From Uliginosibacterium paludis (GTDB taxonomy: Bacteria > Pseudomonadota > Gammaproteobacteria > Burkholderiales > Rhodocyclaceae): a stretch of 64,000 bases of DNA. Both the position numbers and the translations under genes were made by a program. The notes beneath the pieces are model-generated. The model was given only the letters and a program-made list of their open reading frames with translations, made no database searches and was not told where the DNA came from. Positions 41,775 to 49,924 of the stretch are shown here, piece by piece (within the stretch, counting starts at the first letter, position 1; every line of letters begins with the position of its first letter). The stretch is from assembly GCF_039631355.1 (NCBI RefSeq), contig NZ_JBDIVF010000003.1:618617-682616 (forward strand). The letters are read 5' to 3'.

Positions 41775-42386
41775 TCAGCGATAACCCTCTTCGCGCAGCA
41801 CGCGCTGCACGACCGGGCGCTCGCGCATCCGCGCGTAATGGGTGGCGAGCTTTGGCGGAAGTGGTATGCCGAGCTTGTCAGCCCAGAATTCCACATAGAA
41901 AAGCGCCGGATCGGCGATCGAGAAACTGCCCGCCGCATAGCCCTCGGCGAGCTGAGTGTCGAGAATGGCGAAAGCCTTGCCGACGATCTCGCGTCCCTGG
42001 TCACGAAGCGCCTCGCCCGCTTCACCCTGGACCTGAAAGCCTTCCGCATTGAAGAGACGCGCGAAACCCTGGCCGTGCACCGTCGCCACCACATAGACGA
42101 GAAGCTCCATTACCCGCGCTGCCGCAAGCGGATCTGCCGGCAGGAGCCGGGCACGCGGATGCCTGCAGGCCAGCCAGTACGAGATCGCGACATAGTCGGT
42201 CAGCGTCTGGCCATCATCGAGCACCAGGGTCGGAATGCTGCCCTTCGGGTTGAGCGCGAGGTATTCCGGCTTGCGGTTTTCGCCGGCAGGGATGCTGATG
42301 ATCCAGGCCTCGAAAGGCAGCTCCAGCTCCTCGAGCAGGATGTGCAGGCCGGTCGTGCAGGAGCCAGGTGCCATGTAGAGTTTCAC
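41775..42386 (-). CDS. Glutathione S-transferase, nif-linked
   Basis: A 203-aa GST. The N-terminal thioredoxin-fold half contains MAPGSCTTGLHILLEELE and NPKGSIPTLVLDDGQTLTDY, and the C-terminal half is helical. GST genes recur in nif regions of several diazotrophs, where stress protection has been suggested. Same strand and close spacing with the 42417 gene and draG. Confidence 0.87.
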   Translation of the reverse strand: MKLYMAPGSCTTGLHILLEELELPFEAWIISIPAGENRKPEYLALNPKGSIPTLVLDDGQTLTDYVAISYWLACRHPRARLLPADPLAAARVMELLVYVVATVHGQGFARLFNAEGFQVQGEAGEALRDQGREIVGKAFAILDTQLAEGYAAGSFSIADPALFYVEFWADKLGIPLPPKLATHYARMRERPVVQRVLREEGYR

Positions 42387-42416
42387 GGATTCATTTCCCG
42401 GATTGCGGACAGCATC

Positions 42417-42692
42417 TTACGCAGGAAGGTCCAGACGGAGGATCTGCGTTTCATCCTCGTCACCGGTCATGACGCGGGCCTCGACCATGCGCCCCGCCGT
42501 ATCGTAAAGATATTCATGCGTCATCTCCGTTTCGCCGTACACGCATTTTTCGATGCGACACAGCCGCCCGGCTTCATCGTAGTCCGCACGGAACCAGGTG
42601 TTCCGGTTGCGCAGCGCCGCTTCCGGAATCTCCTCCACCAGCCGGAGCGGCAGACTCACTCCCGAGTAACTCAGAAAGTAGCGCGTACTCAT
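42417..42692 (-). CDS. Small conserved protein with RHS-like repeats, nif-linked
   Basis: A 91-aa protein. The repeated pattern FRADYDEAGRLCRIEKCVYG and HEYLYDTAGRMVEARVM resembles YD-repeat strands (YDxxGR), so it may be a small beta-sheet protein. The start overlaps the nifO stop (ATGA). No function is known to me. Confidence 0.68.
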   Translation of the reverse strand: MSTRYFLSYSGVSLPLRLVEEIPEAALRNRNTWFRADYDEAGRLCRIEKCVYGETEMTHEYLYDTAGRMVEARVMTGDEDETQILRLDLPA

Positions 42693-43105
42693 GCCGGCTC
42701 GCAGGGCGTCATGCCGCGGGCACAGCCTTCGCGGGGCGCCTGTGCGGCCGCGGCCGCGTCCAGATGCGCACGCAGCTGCGATTCGTTGAAGCCGACCAGC
42801 CGTGTGCCATCCGGCAACTCGATCAGCGGACGCCGGATCAAGAGGGGCGTGGCCAGCATGAGCGCGATGGCCTCGTCCCCGGAGAGCGACTCGGGCCGGA
42901 TCTCGCCATCCCGCACGGCAGGGGCCGCACGATTGAACCAGTCGGCCACCGGCAGTGCACCCAGCCAGCCAAGCAGGCTCTCGCGCGTCCAGGGCCAGGC
43001 GAGGAGGCTGCGCACATCCAGCGTGTGACCGGCGGCCACCAGCCAGGCTTTCTGTTTCGCGTTGCCGCCGCAACCGGGTTTTTCGAAAAAGATGATGTGG
43101 GCCAT
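42689..43105 (-). CDS. nifO: NifO, ArsC-like nitrogenase-associated protein
   Basis: A 138-aa thioredoxin-fold protein of the ArsC/Spx family. It starts MAHIIFFEKPGCGGNAKQKA, and the LLIRRPLIELPDGTRLVGF block is typical. It matches the nitrogenase-associated subgroup rather than true arsenate reductases. In Azotobacter NifO lies beside nifB and nifQ and affects molybdenum or nitrate-related regulation. Here it lies 32 bp after draG. Confidence 0.85.
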   Translation of the reverse strand: MAHIIFFEKPGCGGNAKQKAWLVAAGHTLDVRSLLAWPWTRESLLGWLGALPVADWFNRAAPAVRDGEIRPESLSGDEAIALMLATPLLIRRPLIELPDGTRLVGFNESQLRAHLDAAAAAQAPREGCARGMTPCEPA

Positions 43106-43137
43106 GACTGCCTTTCAGGTTCGGTGAGCGAAGGTCC

Positions 43138-44115
43138 TCAGGGCGCTGCGGCGCCGGCCAGCGGATCGCCGGAACGGCCGCCAATGCCGGTGTGCAGTGA
43201 GAGGAGCTGTCGCGTCTGAACCTCGATGCGATGCCGCATGTCCGGGTCCAGGGCGCGCAGCCAGCGGCGCGGCAAGGCACGCAGACCGAAACGCGCTCCG
43301 GCAAGCATGCCGGCCAGGGCCCCGGTGGTATCGGCATCGTCGCCGCGATTGACCACCGCGAGCAGGTAGCTCTCGAAGTCGTCATGCGTGAAGAAGTGGT
43401 AGAGCACGGTCTGCAGGGTGTCGACAATGTAGCCGGTGGCAGCACCACGATAGCGCTCGGTCGAGAACCGTGGCTCGGTTGCCGCCAGTTCGTCCGCGAT
43501 CGCGCGCGCGGCCTCCATGCCCTGCCCCCGCAGCAGCGCTGCCGTCATGCGGGCAAGCGCCACATTGGCAAGGTCAGAGAGCCGGTGGCCGTGGGTCACC
43601 CTGCCCTGGGCGAGCGTGTGGGCAAGCATCGTGGCCTCGTCGTTCAGGAAGCCCAGCACGGCCGGCAGGTTTCGCATGACAGCGCCATTTCCGGCGTCGC
43701 CTTCGTTCTGCGGGGCTTCGAGCGAACCCTCCAGCATGTAGCGCCGGATGCCCCGTCGGCAGGTTGCGCCGCAATCCACCGGCTTGGCGCGCATCCAGGC
43801 CACATAGTGTTCGGCCACTTCGCGCAAGTCCCAGCCACGCGCCTTCACGATGGCATCCCCCAGCGCCAGCGCCATCGTGGTGTCGTCCGTGACCTGCCCC
43901 GGTTTCAGATGCAGCCAGCCGCCACCGATGATCTCGCGGTGGGTGCCGTACTTCGCCATGATCTCGCGCGGCGTCATGAATTCCACCGTCGCACCGAGCG
44001 CATCGCCGATCGCCAGGCCCAGATAGGCACCCAGCGCACGGTCGAGCAGCGTGAGCGGCGGCAGGCCGTCGTCGCTCAGCGTCTTGTCGATCAGGGCTTC
44101 AAGCATGGCTTTCAC
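43138..44115 (-). CDS. draG: DraG, ADP-ribosyl-[dinitrogen reductase] hydrolase
   Basis: A 325-aa dimanganese hydrolase that reactivates NifH by removing ADP-ribose from its arginine. Metal-binding motifs are GLAIGDALGATVEF near residue 34, TDDTTMALALGDAI near 77 and NRGDDADTTGALAGMLAGA near 257. The start may be GTG at 44115 (GAGG just upstream) or ATG at 44106. The partner transferase gene draT is not adjacent or anywhere in the window. NifH keeps its target arginine. Confidence 0.93.
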   Translation of the reverse strand: MKAMLEALIDKTLSDDGLPPLTLLDRALGAYLGLAIGDALGATVEFMTPREIMAKYGTHREIIGGGWLHLKPGQVTDDTTMALALGDAIVKARGWDLREVAEHYVAWMRAKPVDCGATCRRGIRRYMLEGSLEAPQNEGDAGNGAVMRNLPAVLGFLNDEATMLAHTLAQGRVTHGHRLSDLANVALARMTAALLRGQGMEAARAIADELAATEPRFSTERYRGAATGYIVDTLQTVLYHFFTHDDFESYLLAVVNRGDDADTTGALAGMLAGARFGLRALPRRWLRALDPDMRHRIEVQTRQLLSLHTGIGGRSGDPLAGAAAP

Positions 44116-44148
44116 CGATCCTCGCGTCAGCGCGAAGTCTGCGTGCAG

Positions 44149-44246
44149 GAAGCGTAGCGAGCGGCCCGAGGTCGATGCGAGGCGCGCAAACGTACATTCG
44201 GTACGTTGAGCACCGGAGCGTCGAGATCGGGCCGCGCAGTAGCTTC
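44149..44246. repeat. Long imperfect inverted repeat upstream of draG
   Basis: Arms of about 45 bp: outer GGAAGCGTAGCGAGCGGCCC pairs imperfectly with a copy ending at 44246. The inner AACGTAC-ATTCG-GTACGTT is a perfect 7-bp stem. It lies between the stop of the 44254 gene and draG, and looks like a mobile or REP-type intergenic element. Confidence 0.7.
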
Positions 44247-44253
44247 ATGCCGA

Positions 44254-44850
44254 TCAGACCGGGCGGTTTTCGTAGGGATTGCGTACGGGCCCCATGGTGG
44301 CGACAAGTTCTTCATAGGTGCTCTTGATGAACTTCTTGTCACCGGCAAACTTGACGCCCGCGTTCGCGATCGCGTCGACCTTGCCTGCACCGTCTAGCCG
44401 CTTGAGCTCGGTCTTTTCAAGGTAGAGCAGCTCGAGCGTCTCGTTGTACACCGTGGCCTCGTCGATCGGCAGGATGTAGAAGGTGGCGCCGGCATAGTCG
44501 ATCACGAACTTCTTCGACAGGTCGATGTTGTCGCAGTAGAGGATGTACTTGCCGGTCGGCGACAGCGCTTCGCCCAGCACTTCTGCCAGCAGCTTGAGAT
44601 AGCCGAAGGAGAGCAGGAAACCCGACAGGAAGCTGATGTGCGGCTCGCCCTCGTTGGCCACCGCGATGACCTGCTCGCAGCACTTCTCGGGCGGACGCTT
44701 TTCGTCAGCCAGCTTGGGCTGGAACTCGATGGCGATGTCGCCCCGGAAACCGAAGCGCCCCTTGACGCCCGTCGGCCCCTTGAAGACACCGTTGAGCAGG
44801 CGCTCCTCGGCTTCGAGTGGCCCGAAGGCGGTGTTATCGATGGTGGTCAT
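44254..44850 (-). CDS. Hypothetical protein between truncated hemoglobin and draG
   Basis: A 198-aa soluble protein. Distinctive blocks are FGFRGDIAIEFQP, SFLSGFLLSFGYLKLLAEVL and GKYILYCDNIDLSKKF. It is not DraT: the length and motifs do not fit. No named domain is recognised. Its start overlaps the hemoglobin gene by 17 bp, so they are co-translated. Confidence 0.68.
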   Translation of the reverse strand: MTTIDNTAFGPLEAEERLLNGVFKGPTGVKGRFGFRGDIAIEFQPKLADEKRPPEKCCEQVIAVANEGEPHISFLSGFLLSFGYLKLLAEVLGEALSPTGKYILYCDNIDLSKKFVIDYAGATFYILPIDEATVYNETLELLYLEKTELKRLDGAGKVDAIANAGVKFAGDKKFIKSTYEELVATMGPVRNPYENRPV

Positions 44851-45286
44851 GGTGACTCTCCTGTTGATTGCGGATGAAGTCCGCGGTTTTGAAAAAAGCC
44901 TGTTCGAGCTGCTGACGAAGACCGGAGTCTTCGATCGTCTCTTCCATCGCGAGCCTCATGCACTGCATCCACGCGTCTCGTGCGGCCGCGTCGACCGGAA
45001 AACCCATGTGGCGCATGCGCAGGCGCGGGTGCCCCCGCTGCGCGGAATAGTCTTTGGGGCCGCCCATCCACTCGATGAGAAAAGCAACCAGCACGAGCTT
45101 CACATGGGTGAGGTCAGCCGGATGCAGTGAGCGGATCACCTGTGCCTCCGGCAAGCTATCCATCCGGTCATAGAAACGCTCCACCAGGCGGGTAATGGGC
45201 TCGACGCCACCGATGCGCTCGAAGTGCGTCTGTCGCGAGGCGCTGCCGATGCTGACCAGCGCGGGCGCAGTGCGGGCTGCTTCCAT
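44834..45286 (-). CDS. Truncated hemoglobin, group II-like
   Basis: A 150-aa globin. The N-terminal IGGVEPITRLVERFYDRMDS, the middle FLIEWMGGPKDYSAQRGHPR and LRMRHMGFPV give the short 2-on-2 fold; the proximal His is the one in LRMRHMGF or GHPRLRM. WMGGPKDYS is typical of group II. It could buffer oxygen or detoxify NO near nitrogenase. It is the first gene of the minus-strand operon that includes draG and nifO, divergent from nifH. Confidence 0.85.
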   Translation of the reverse strand: MEAARTAPALVSIGSASRQTHFERIGGVEPITRLVERFYDRMDSLPEAQVIRSLHPADLTHVKLVLVAFLIEWMGGPKDYSAQRGHPRLRMRHMGFPVDAAARDAWMQCMRLAMEETIEDSGLRQQLEQAFFKTADFIRNQQESHHDHHR

Positions 45287-45412
45287 GATTCCTCCCGATG
45301 ACCGACATCCACTTCATGCTGAAGGCATATACAGGGCGTTCCGGATGCCGCATCCGCAGCGCCCCCGCTTCACGGATCCAGCCGATGGCCGTCTCCGTTC
45401 CGCTGCAGATAA

Positions 45413-45428
45413 CGCAAGTGTCGTACCT
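45413..45428 (-). promoter_or_regulatory. Candidate sigma-54 promoter of the hemoglobin-draG-nifO operon
   Basis: Minus-strand AGGTACG-ACAC-TTGCG, with GG and GC 12 bp apart; differs from TGGYACG-N4-TTGCW at the first and last base. The predicted start is near 45402, 116 nt before the hemoglobin gene. Confidence 0.55.
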
Positions 45429-45632
45429 GCGCTCCGAATCTCAGGCCACAGCGGAGATCCAGCCAATCCGGACACGGCAGCGAGCCTTCCGGACGGAAAT
45501 GACACTCCATTCATTCGGGCGTCCGGCAGACGTGATTGTCAGCTTTGTCGATCCGCAGAAAGATGCGCCATCAAGCTCGGCAGATGCTCTGAAACGTCCT
45601 TGCTGCAAGGAATTCTGGCTTTTTCAGAAAAG

Positions 45633-45648
45633 TGGCACGCCAGTTGCT
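45633..45648 (+). promoter_or_regulatory. Sigma-54 (-24/-12) promoter of nifHDK
   Basis: TGGCACG-CCAG-TTGCT matches the consensus at every position. The predicted transcription start is near 45659. Confidence 0.95.
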
Positions 45649-45822
45649 GAAAGGGACTCGCACCGACCATGTCTCGCCGACGAGTCGCTTACTTTGAAGA
45701 GCAACAAAGGCACGAGGGGCTGCATCCGGGGCACGGTAGATCGAGGGCATGTCCGACGTACCCGACAGAGGACATTTTTCGATAGCAGCAATTTCAATGC
45801 TCAATGATTCAGGAGAGTAAAC

Positions 45823-46704
45823 ATGTCAGACCTTCGTCAGATCGCCTTCTACGGCAAGGGTGGTATCGGCAAGTCCACCACCTCCCAGAACACCCTGGCT
45901 GCCCTCGCGCAGATGGGTCAGAAAATCCTCATCGTCGGTTGCGACCCCAAAGCCGACTCCACCCGTCTGATCCTTCACGCCAAGGCACAGGACACCATCC
46001 TGTCGCTGGCCGCTGAAGCCGGCTCGGTGGAAGACCTGGAACTCGAAGACGTGATGAAAGTGGGTTACCGCGACATCCGCTGCGTCGAATCCGGTGGCCC
46101 GGAACCCGGCGTGGGCTGCGCTGGCCGTGGCGTGATCACCTCGATCAACTTCCTGGAAGAAAACGGTGCCTACGACGGCGTTGATTACGTCTCCTACGAC
46201 GTGCTCGGCGACGTGGTCTGCGGCGGTTTCGCCATGCCGATCCGTGAAAACAAGGCACAGGAAATCTACATCGTCATGTCCGGCGAAATGATGGCCATGT
46301 ACGCCGCCAACAACATCTCGAAGGGCATCCTGAAGTACGCCAACTCCGGTGGCGTGCGTCTGGGTGGCCTGATCTGCAACGAGCGCAAGACCGACAAGGA
46401 ATACGAACTGGCCGAAGCGCTCGCCGGCAAGCTGGGCACCCAGCTGATCCACTTCGTGCCGCGCGACAACATCGTGCAGCACGCCGAACTGCGTCGCATG
46501 ACGGTGATGGAGTTCGCACCCGACTCCAAGCAGGCTGGCGAGTATCGCAACCTCGCCGAGAAGGTTCACGCCAACAAGGGCAACGGCATCATCCCGACGC
46601 CGATCACGATGGACGAGCTTGAAGACCTGCTGATGGCCCACGGCATCATGCAGCAGATCGACGAGTCTCAAGTGGGCAAGACCGCAGCAGATCTGGCTGC
46701 CTGA
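45823..46704 (+). CDS. nifH: NifH, dinitrogenase reductase (Fe protein)
   Basis: A 293-aa homodimeric ATPase that passes electrons to NifDK. The P-loop is FYGKGGIGKST (residues 9-19). The [4Fe-4S] ligands are Cys99 in PGVGCAGRG and Cys133 in DVVCGGFAM. Arg102, in GCAGRG, is the ADP-ribosylation target of DraT/DraG. AGGAGAGTAAAC precedes the start. The typical length and clean alignment leave no doubt. Confidence 0.99.
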   Translation: MSDLRQIAFYGKGGIGKSTTSQNTLAALAQMGQKILIVGCDPKADSTRLILHAKAQDTILSLAAEAGSVEDLELEDVMKVGYRDIRCVESGGPEPGVGCAGRGVITSINFLEENGAYDGVDYVSYDVLGDVVCGGFAMPIRENKAQEIYIVMSGEMMAMYAANNISKGILKYANSGGVRLGGLICNERKTDKEYELAEALAGKLGTQLIHFVPRDNIVQHAELRRMTVMEFAPDSKQAGEYRNLAEKVHANKGNGIIPTPITMDELEDLLMAHGIMQQIDESQVGKTAADLAA

Positions 46705-46708
46705 GGAC

Positions 46709-46742
46709 CGGGAGTCGAGGGTCGGGAGTCTTGCGACTCCCG
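46709..46742 (+). repeat. nifH-nifD spacer hairpin with repeated GGGAGTC units
   Basis: CGGGAGTC (46723-46730), loop TTGC, GACTCCCG (46735-46742), preceded by another copy of CGGGAGTCG at 46709. No T-run. It may stabilise nifH mRNA or lower read-through to nifD. Confidence 0.75.
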
Positions 46743-46806
46743 GCTTTCGCCGGCGTAACAAGGTTCTCTTCCCTCTACTCTCGCATTGCGCACAGGAGAT
46801 GATGAA

Positions 46807-48264
46807 ATGAGCATGACAATCGACGAAAAGAAGGCCCAGAACGCAGCACTCATCGACGAGGTGCTGAAGGCCTATCCGGAAAAGACCGCCAAGAAGCGCG
46901 CCAAGCACCTTAACGTGCACGAGGAAGGCAAGCCCGACTGCGGTGTGAAGTCCAACATCAAGTCGCTGCCCGGCGTGATGACCATCCGCGGCTGCGCCTA
47001 CGCCGGTTCCAAGGGCGTGGTGTGGGGTCCGATCAAGGACATGATCCACATCTCGCACGGTCCCGTCGGTTGCGGCCAGTACTCCTGGGCCGCGCGCCGC
47101 AACTATTACATCGGCGTGACCGGTGTGGACACCTTCGTGACCATGCAATTCACGTCTGACTTCCAGGAAAAGGACATCGTCTTCGGCGGTGACAAGAAGC
47201 TGGAAGTGATCATGGACGAGATCCAGCAGCTCTTCCCGCTCAACAAGGGCATCTCGGTGCAATCCGAATGCCCGATCGGCCTGATCGGCGACGATATCGA
47301 AGCGGTGTCGAAGAAGAAGAGCAAGGAATACGGCGGTCATACGATCGTTCCGGTGCGCTGCGAAGGTTTCCGCGGCGTGTCGCAATCGCTGGGTCACCAC
47401 ATCGCCAACGACGCGATCCGAGACTGGGTGTTCGACAAGGCCGACCCCGACAAGCGCCCGGATTTCGTCTCCACGCCGTATGACGTCGCCATCATCGGTG
47501 ACTACAACATCGGCGGCGATGCGTGGTCCAGTCGCATCCTGCTCGAGGAAATGGGTCTGCGCGTGATCGCCCAGTGGTCGGGCGACGGCACCATCGCCGA
47601 GCTGGAAAACACGCCCAAGGCCAAGCTCAACGTGCTGCACTGCTACCGTTCGATGAACTACATCAGCCGGCACATGGAAGAGAAGTACGGCATTCCCTGG
47701 GTGGAATACAACTTCTTCGGCCCGACCAAGATCAAGGAATCGCTGCGCGAAATCGCCTCGCACTTCGACGACACAATCAAGGCCAATGCCGAGAAGGTGA
47801 TCGCCAAGTACGAGCCGCTGATGCAGGCCGTGATCGACAAGTACCGTCCGCGTCTGGAAGGCAAGAAGGTCATGCTCTTCGTCGGTGGTCTGCGTCCGCG
47901 TCACGTGATCGGGGCCTATGAGGATCTGGGCATGGAAGTAGTCGGCACCGGCTACGAATTCGGCCACAACGACGACTATCAGCGCACCACGCACTATGTG
48001 AAGGACGGCACGCTGATCTATGACGATGTCACCGGCTATGAATTCGAGAAGTTCGTCGAGAAGGTCAAGCCGGACCTGGTCGGCTCGGGCATCAAGGAGA
48101 AGTACGTGTTCCAGAAGATGGGCGTGCCTTTCCGCCAGATGCACAGCTGGGACTACTCCGGTCCGTATCACGGCTATGACGGCTTTGCCATCTTTGCCCG
48201 TGACATGGACATGGCCATCAGCTCGCCGATCTGGGGTCTGTCGAAGGCTCCCTGGAAGAAATAA
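46807..48264 (+). CDS. nifD: NifD, MoFe protein alpha subunit
   Basis: A 485-aa subunit. P-cluster cysteines are in TIRGCAYAG, GPVGCGQYSW and QSECPIGLIGDD. FeMo-co is held by the Cys in NVLHCYRSMNY and the His in RQMHSWDYSGPYHGYDGF. HVIGAYEDLGM is also conserved. The start MSMTIDEK follows ACAGGAGATG. Typical length. Second gene of nifHDK. Confidence 0.99.
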   Translation: MSMTIDEKKAQNAALIDEVLKAYPEKTAKKRAKHLNVHEEGKPDCGVKSNIKSLPGVMTIRGCAYAGSKGVVWGPIKDMIHISHGPVGCGQYSWAARRNYYIGVTGVDTFVTMQFTSDFQEKDIVFGGDKKLEVIMDEIQQLFPLNKGISVQSECPIGLIGDDIEAVSKKKSKEYGGHTIVPVRCEGFRGVSQSLGHHIANDAIRDWVFDKADPDKRPDFVSTPYDVAIIGDYNIGGDAWSSRILLEEMGLRVIAQWSGDGTIAELENTPKAKLNVLHCYRSMNYISRHMEEKYGIPWVEYNFFGPTKIKESLREIASHFDDTIKANAEKVIAKYEPLMQAVIDKYRPRLEGKKVMLFVGGLRPRHVIGAYEDLGMEVVGTGYEFGHNDDYQRTTHYVKDGTLIYDDVTGYEFEKFVEKVKPDLVGSGIKEKYVFQKMGVPFRQMHSWDYSGPYHGYDGFAIFARDMDMAISSPIWGLSKAPWKK

Positions 48265-48271
48265 GCACTCT

Positions 48272-48346
48272 GTGAGGAGTGAGGGGTGAGGAGTGCGGAT
48301 GCCTCCGCACAAGGCCCCTCCTCACTCCCGCCCCCGAACTCCTCAC
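48272..48346 (+). repeat. nifD-nifK spacer hairpin with repeated GTGAGGAGT units
   Basis: GTGAGGAGTG occurs directly at 48272 and 48286; inverted copies lie near 48317 and at 48338-48346 (ACTCCTCAC). An internal perfect stem GTGCGGA-TGCC-TCCGCAC is at 48293-48310. The whole forms a long branched hairpin just upstream of the nifK ribosome site. Confidence 0.75.
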
Positions 48347-48367
48347 TACATTTTCAGGAGAACTACC

Positions 48368-49924
48368 ATGCCGCAATCCGCCGACAAGGTCATTGACCAC
48401 GAGAACCTCTTCCGCGAGCCGGAATACCAGAAGATGCTCGCCGACAAGAAGGCCTTCGAATTCAACCACTCCGACGCGAAGATCCAGGAAATCGTCCAAT
48501 GGACGAAAACCGAGGACTACAAGGAAAAGAACTTTGCCCGCGAAGGCCTCACGGTCAATCCGGCCAAGGCCTGCCAGCCGCTGGGTGCGGTGTATGTCGC
48601 CAACGGGTTTCACAAGACGCTGTCATTCGTGCATGGCTCGCAAGGCTGCGTGGCTTACTACCGCTCTCACTTCTCGCGCCACTTCAAGGAGCCGACGAGC
48701 TGTGTTTCCTCCTCGATGACGGAAGATGCGGCGGTGTTTGGCGGGCTCAACAACATGATTGACGGCCTGGCCAACACCTACAACCTCTACAAGCCCGAGA
48801 TGATTGCCGTCAGCACCACCTGCATGGCAGAAGTGATCGGTGATGACCTGAACGCCTTCATCAAGACCGCGAAGGAAAAGGGCAGCGTTCCCGCGGAGTA
48901 CGACGTGCCGTTCGCACACACGCCGGCCTTCGTTGGCAGTCACATCACGGGTTATGACAATGCACTGCTCGGCGTGCTCAAGCACTTCTGGGACGGCAAG
49001 GCCGACACCACTGCCAAGCTCGAACGCGTGCCGGGCGAAGCGATCAACTTCATCGGTGGCTTCGACGGTTTCGTCGTCGGCAACATGAAAGAGATCAAGC
49101 GGATCATGAATCTCTTCGGTGTCGAGTACAACATCATCTGCGACCCGTCGGAGACCTGGAACACGCCGACCGATGGCGAGTTCCGCATGTATGAAGGCGG
49201 CACTACCAAGGAGACCGTGGAAAAGGCACTCAACGCCAAAGCCACGATCATCTTCCAGGAATACTGCTGCGAGAAGACCGCCAAGTTCATCGCCGAGCAC
49301 GGTCAGGAAGTCGTCGTGCTCAACAGCCCGATCGGCGTGGCCGGCACCGACCGCTTCCTGATGGAGATCTCGCGCCTGACCGGCAAGCCGATTCCGGAAG
49401 AGCTGGAAAAGGAACGCGGTCGCCTGGTCGACGCGATGGCCGACTCGCAGGCTCACCTGCACGGCAAGCGCTACGCCCTCTACGGCGACCCGGACTTCCT
49501 GCTGGGTCTCTCCGAATTCCTGCTTGAACTCGGTGCCGAGCCGGCACACGTGCTCTCGACCAACGGCGAGAAGGACTGGGCCGCCAGGATGGAGAAACTC
49601 TTCGCCAGCTCGCAGTACGGCTCGGCCTGCAAGGCCTACCCGAAGCGCGACCTCTGGCACCTGCGCTCGCTCCTCTTTACCGAGCCGGTGGACTTCCTGA
49701 TCGGCAATACCTACGGCAAGTATCTCGAACGCGATACCGGCACGCCGCTGATCCGGATGGTTTTCCCGATCTTCGACCGTCATCACTATCACGTCCGGCC
49801 GATCTGGGGTTATGAAGGTGGCATGCGCGTGCTGGTCGACCTGCTCGACGAGTATTTCGAGACGCTCGACGCCAACACCATCGTCGCAGGCAAGACCGAC
49901 TACTCCTACGACATCATCCGCTGA
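48368..49924 (+). CDS. nifK: NifK, MoFe protein beta subunit
   Basis: A 518-aa subunit. P-cluster cysteines are in AKACQPLGAV, GSQGCVAYYRSHF and EPTSCVSSSMTED. The start MPQSADKV follows TTCAGGAGAACTACC. Typical length of the short NifK group (about 520 aa). A strong terminator follows, so nifENX are not in this transcript. Confidence 0.99.
   Translation: MPQSADKVIDHENLFREPEYQKMLADKKAFEFNHSDAKIQEIVQWTKTEDYKEKNFAREGLTVNPAKACQPLGAVYVANGFHKTLSFVHGSQGCVAYYRSHFSRHFKEPTSCVSSSMTEDAAVFGGLNNMIDGLANTYNLYKPEMIAVSTTCMAEVIGDDLNAFIKTAKEKGSVPAEYDVPFAHTPAFVGSHITGYDNALLGVLKHFWDGKADTTAKLERVPGEAINFIGGFDGFVVGNMKEIKRIMNLFGVEYNIICDPSETWNTPTDGEFRMYEGGTTKETVEKALNAKATIIFQEYCCEKTAKFIAEHGQEVVVLNSPIGVAGTDRFLMEISRLTGKPIPEELEKERGRLVDAMADSQAHLHGKRYALYGDPDFLLGLSEFLLELGAEPAHVLSTNGEKDWAARMEKLFASSQYGSACKAYPKRDLWHLRSLLFTEPVDFLIGNTYGKYLERDTGTPLIRMVFPIFDRHHYHVRPIWGYEGGMRVLVDLLDEYFETLDANTIVAGKTDYSYDIIR

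Larger units (their letters stand above)
45287..45822. other. Divergent hemoglobin-operon / nifH control region
   Basis: A 536-bp spacer with a -24/-12 element in each direction (45413 minus, 45633 plus). No exact TGT-N10-ACA lies between them. The nifH leader is long, about 160 nt. Open frames through the region are not coding by similarity or ribosome sites. Confidence 0.65.

Noticed and set aside
44254..44850. Gene next to draG considered as draT
   Set aside because: Length and motifs do not match the ADP-ribosyltransferase; left as unknown.
45298..45807. 169-codon frame upstream of nifH
   Set aside because: It covers both sigma-54 elements and has no similarity; most likely control region.
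45826..48312. 828-codon minus-strand open frame opposite nifH and nifD
   Set aside because: It lies wholly antisense to nifH/nifD and its translation is rich in Val/His/Asp with no known domain; a codon-bias shadow.
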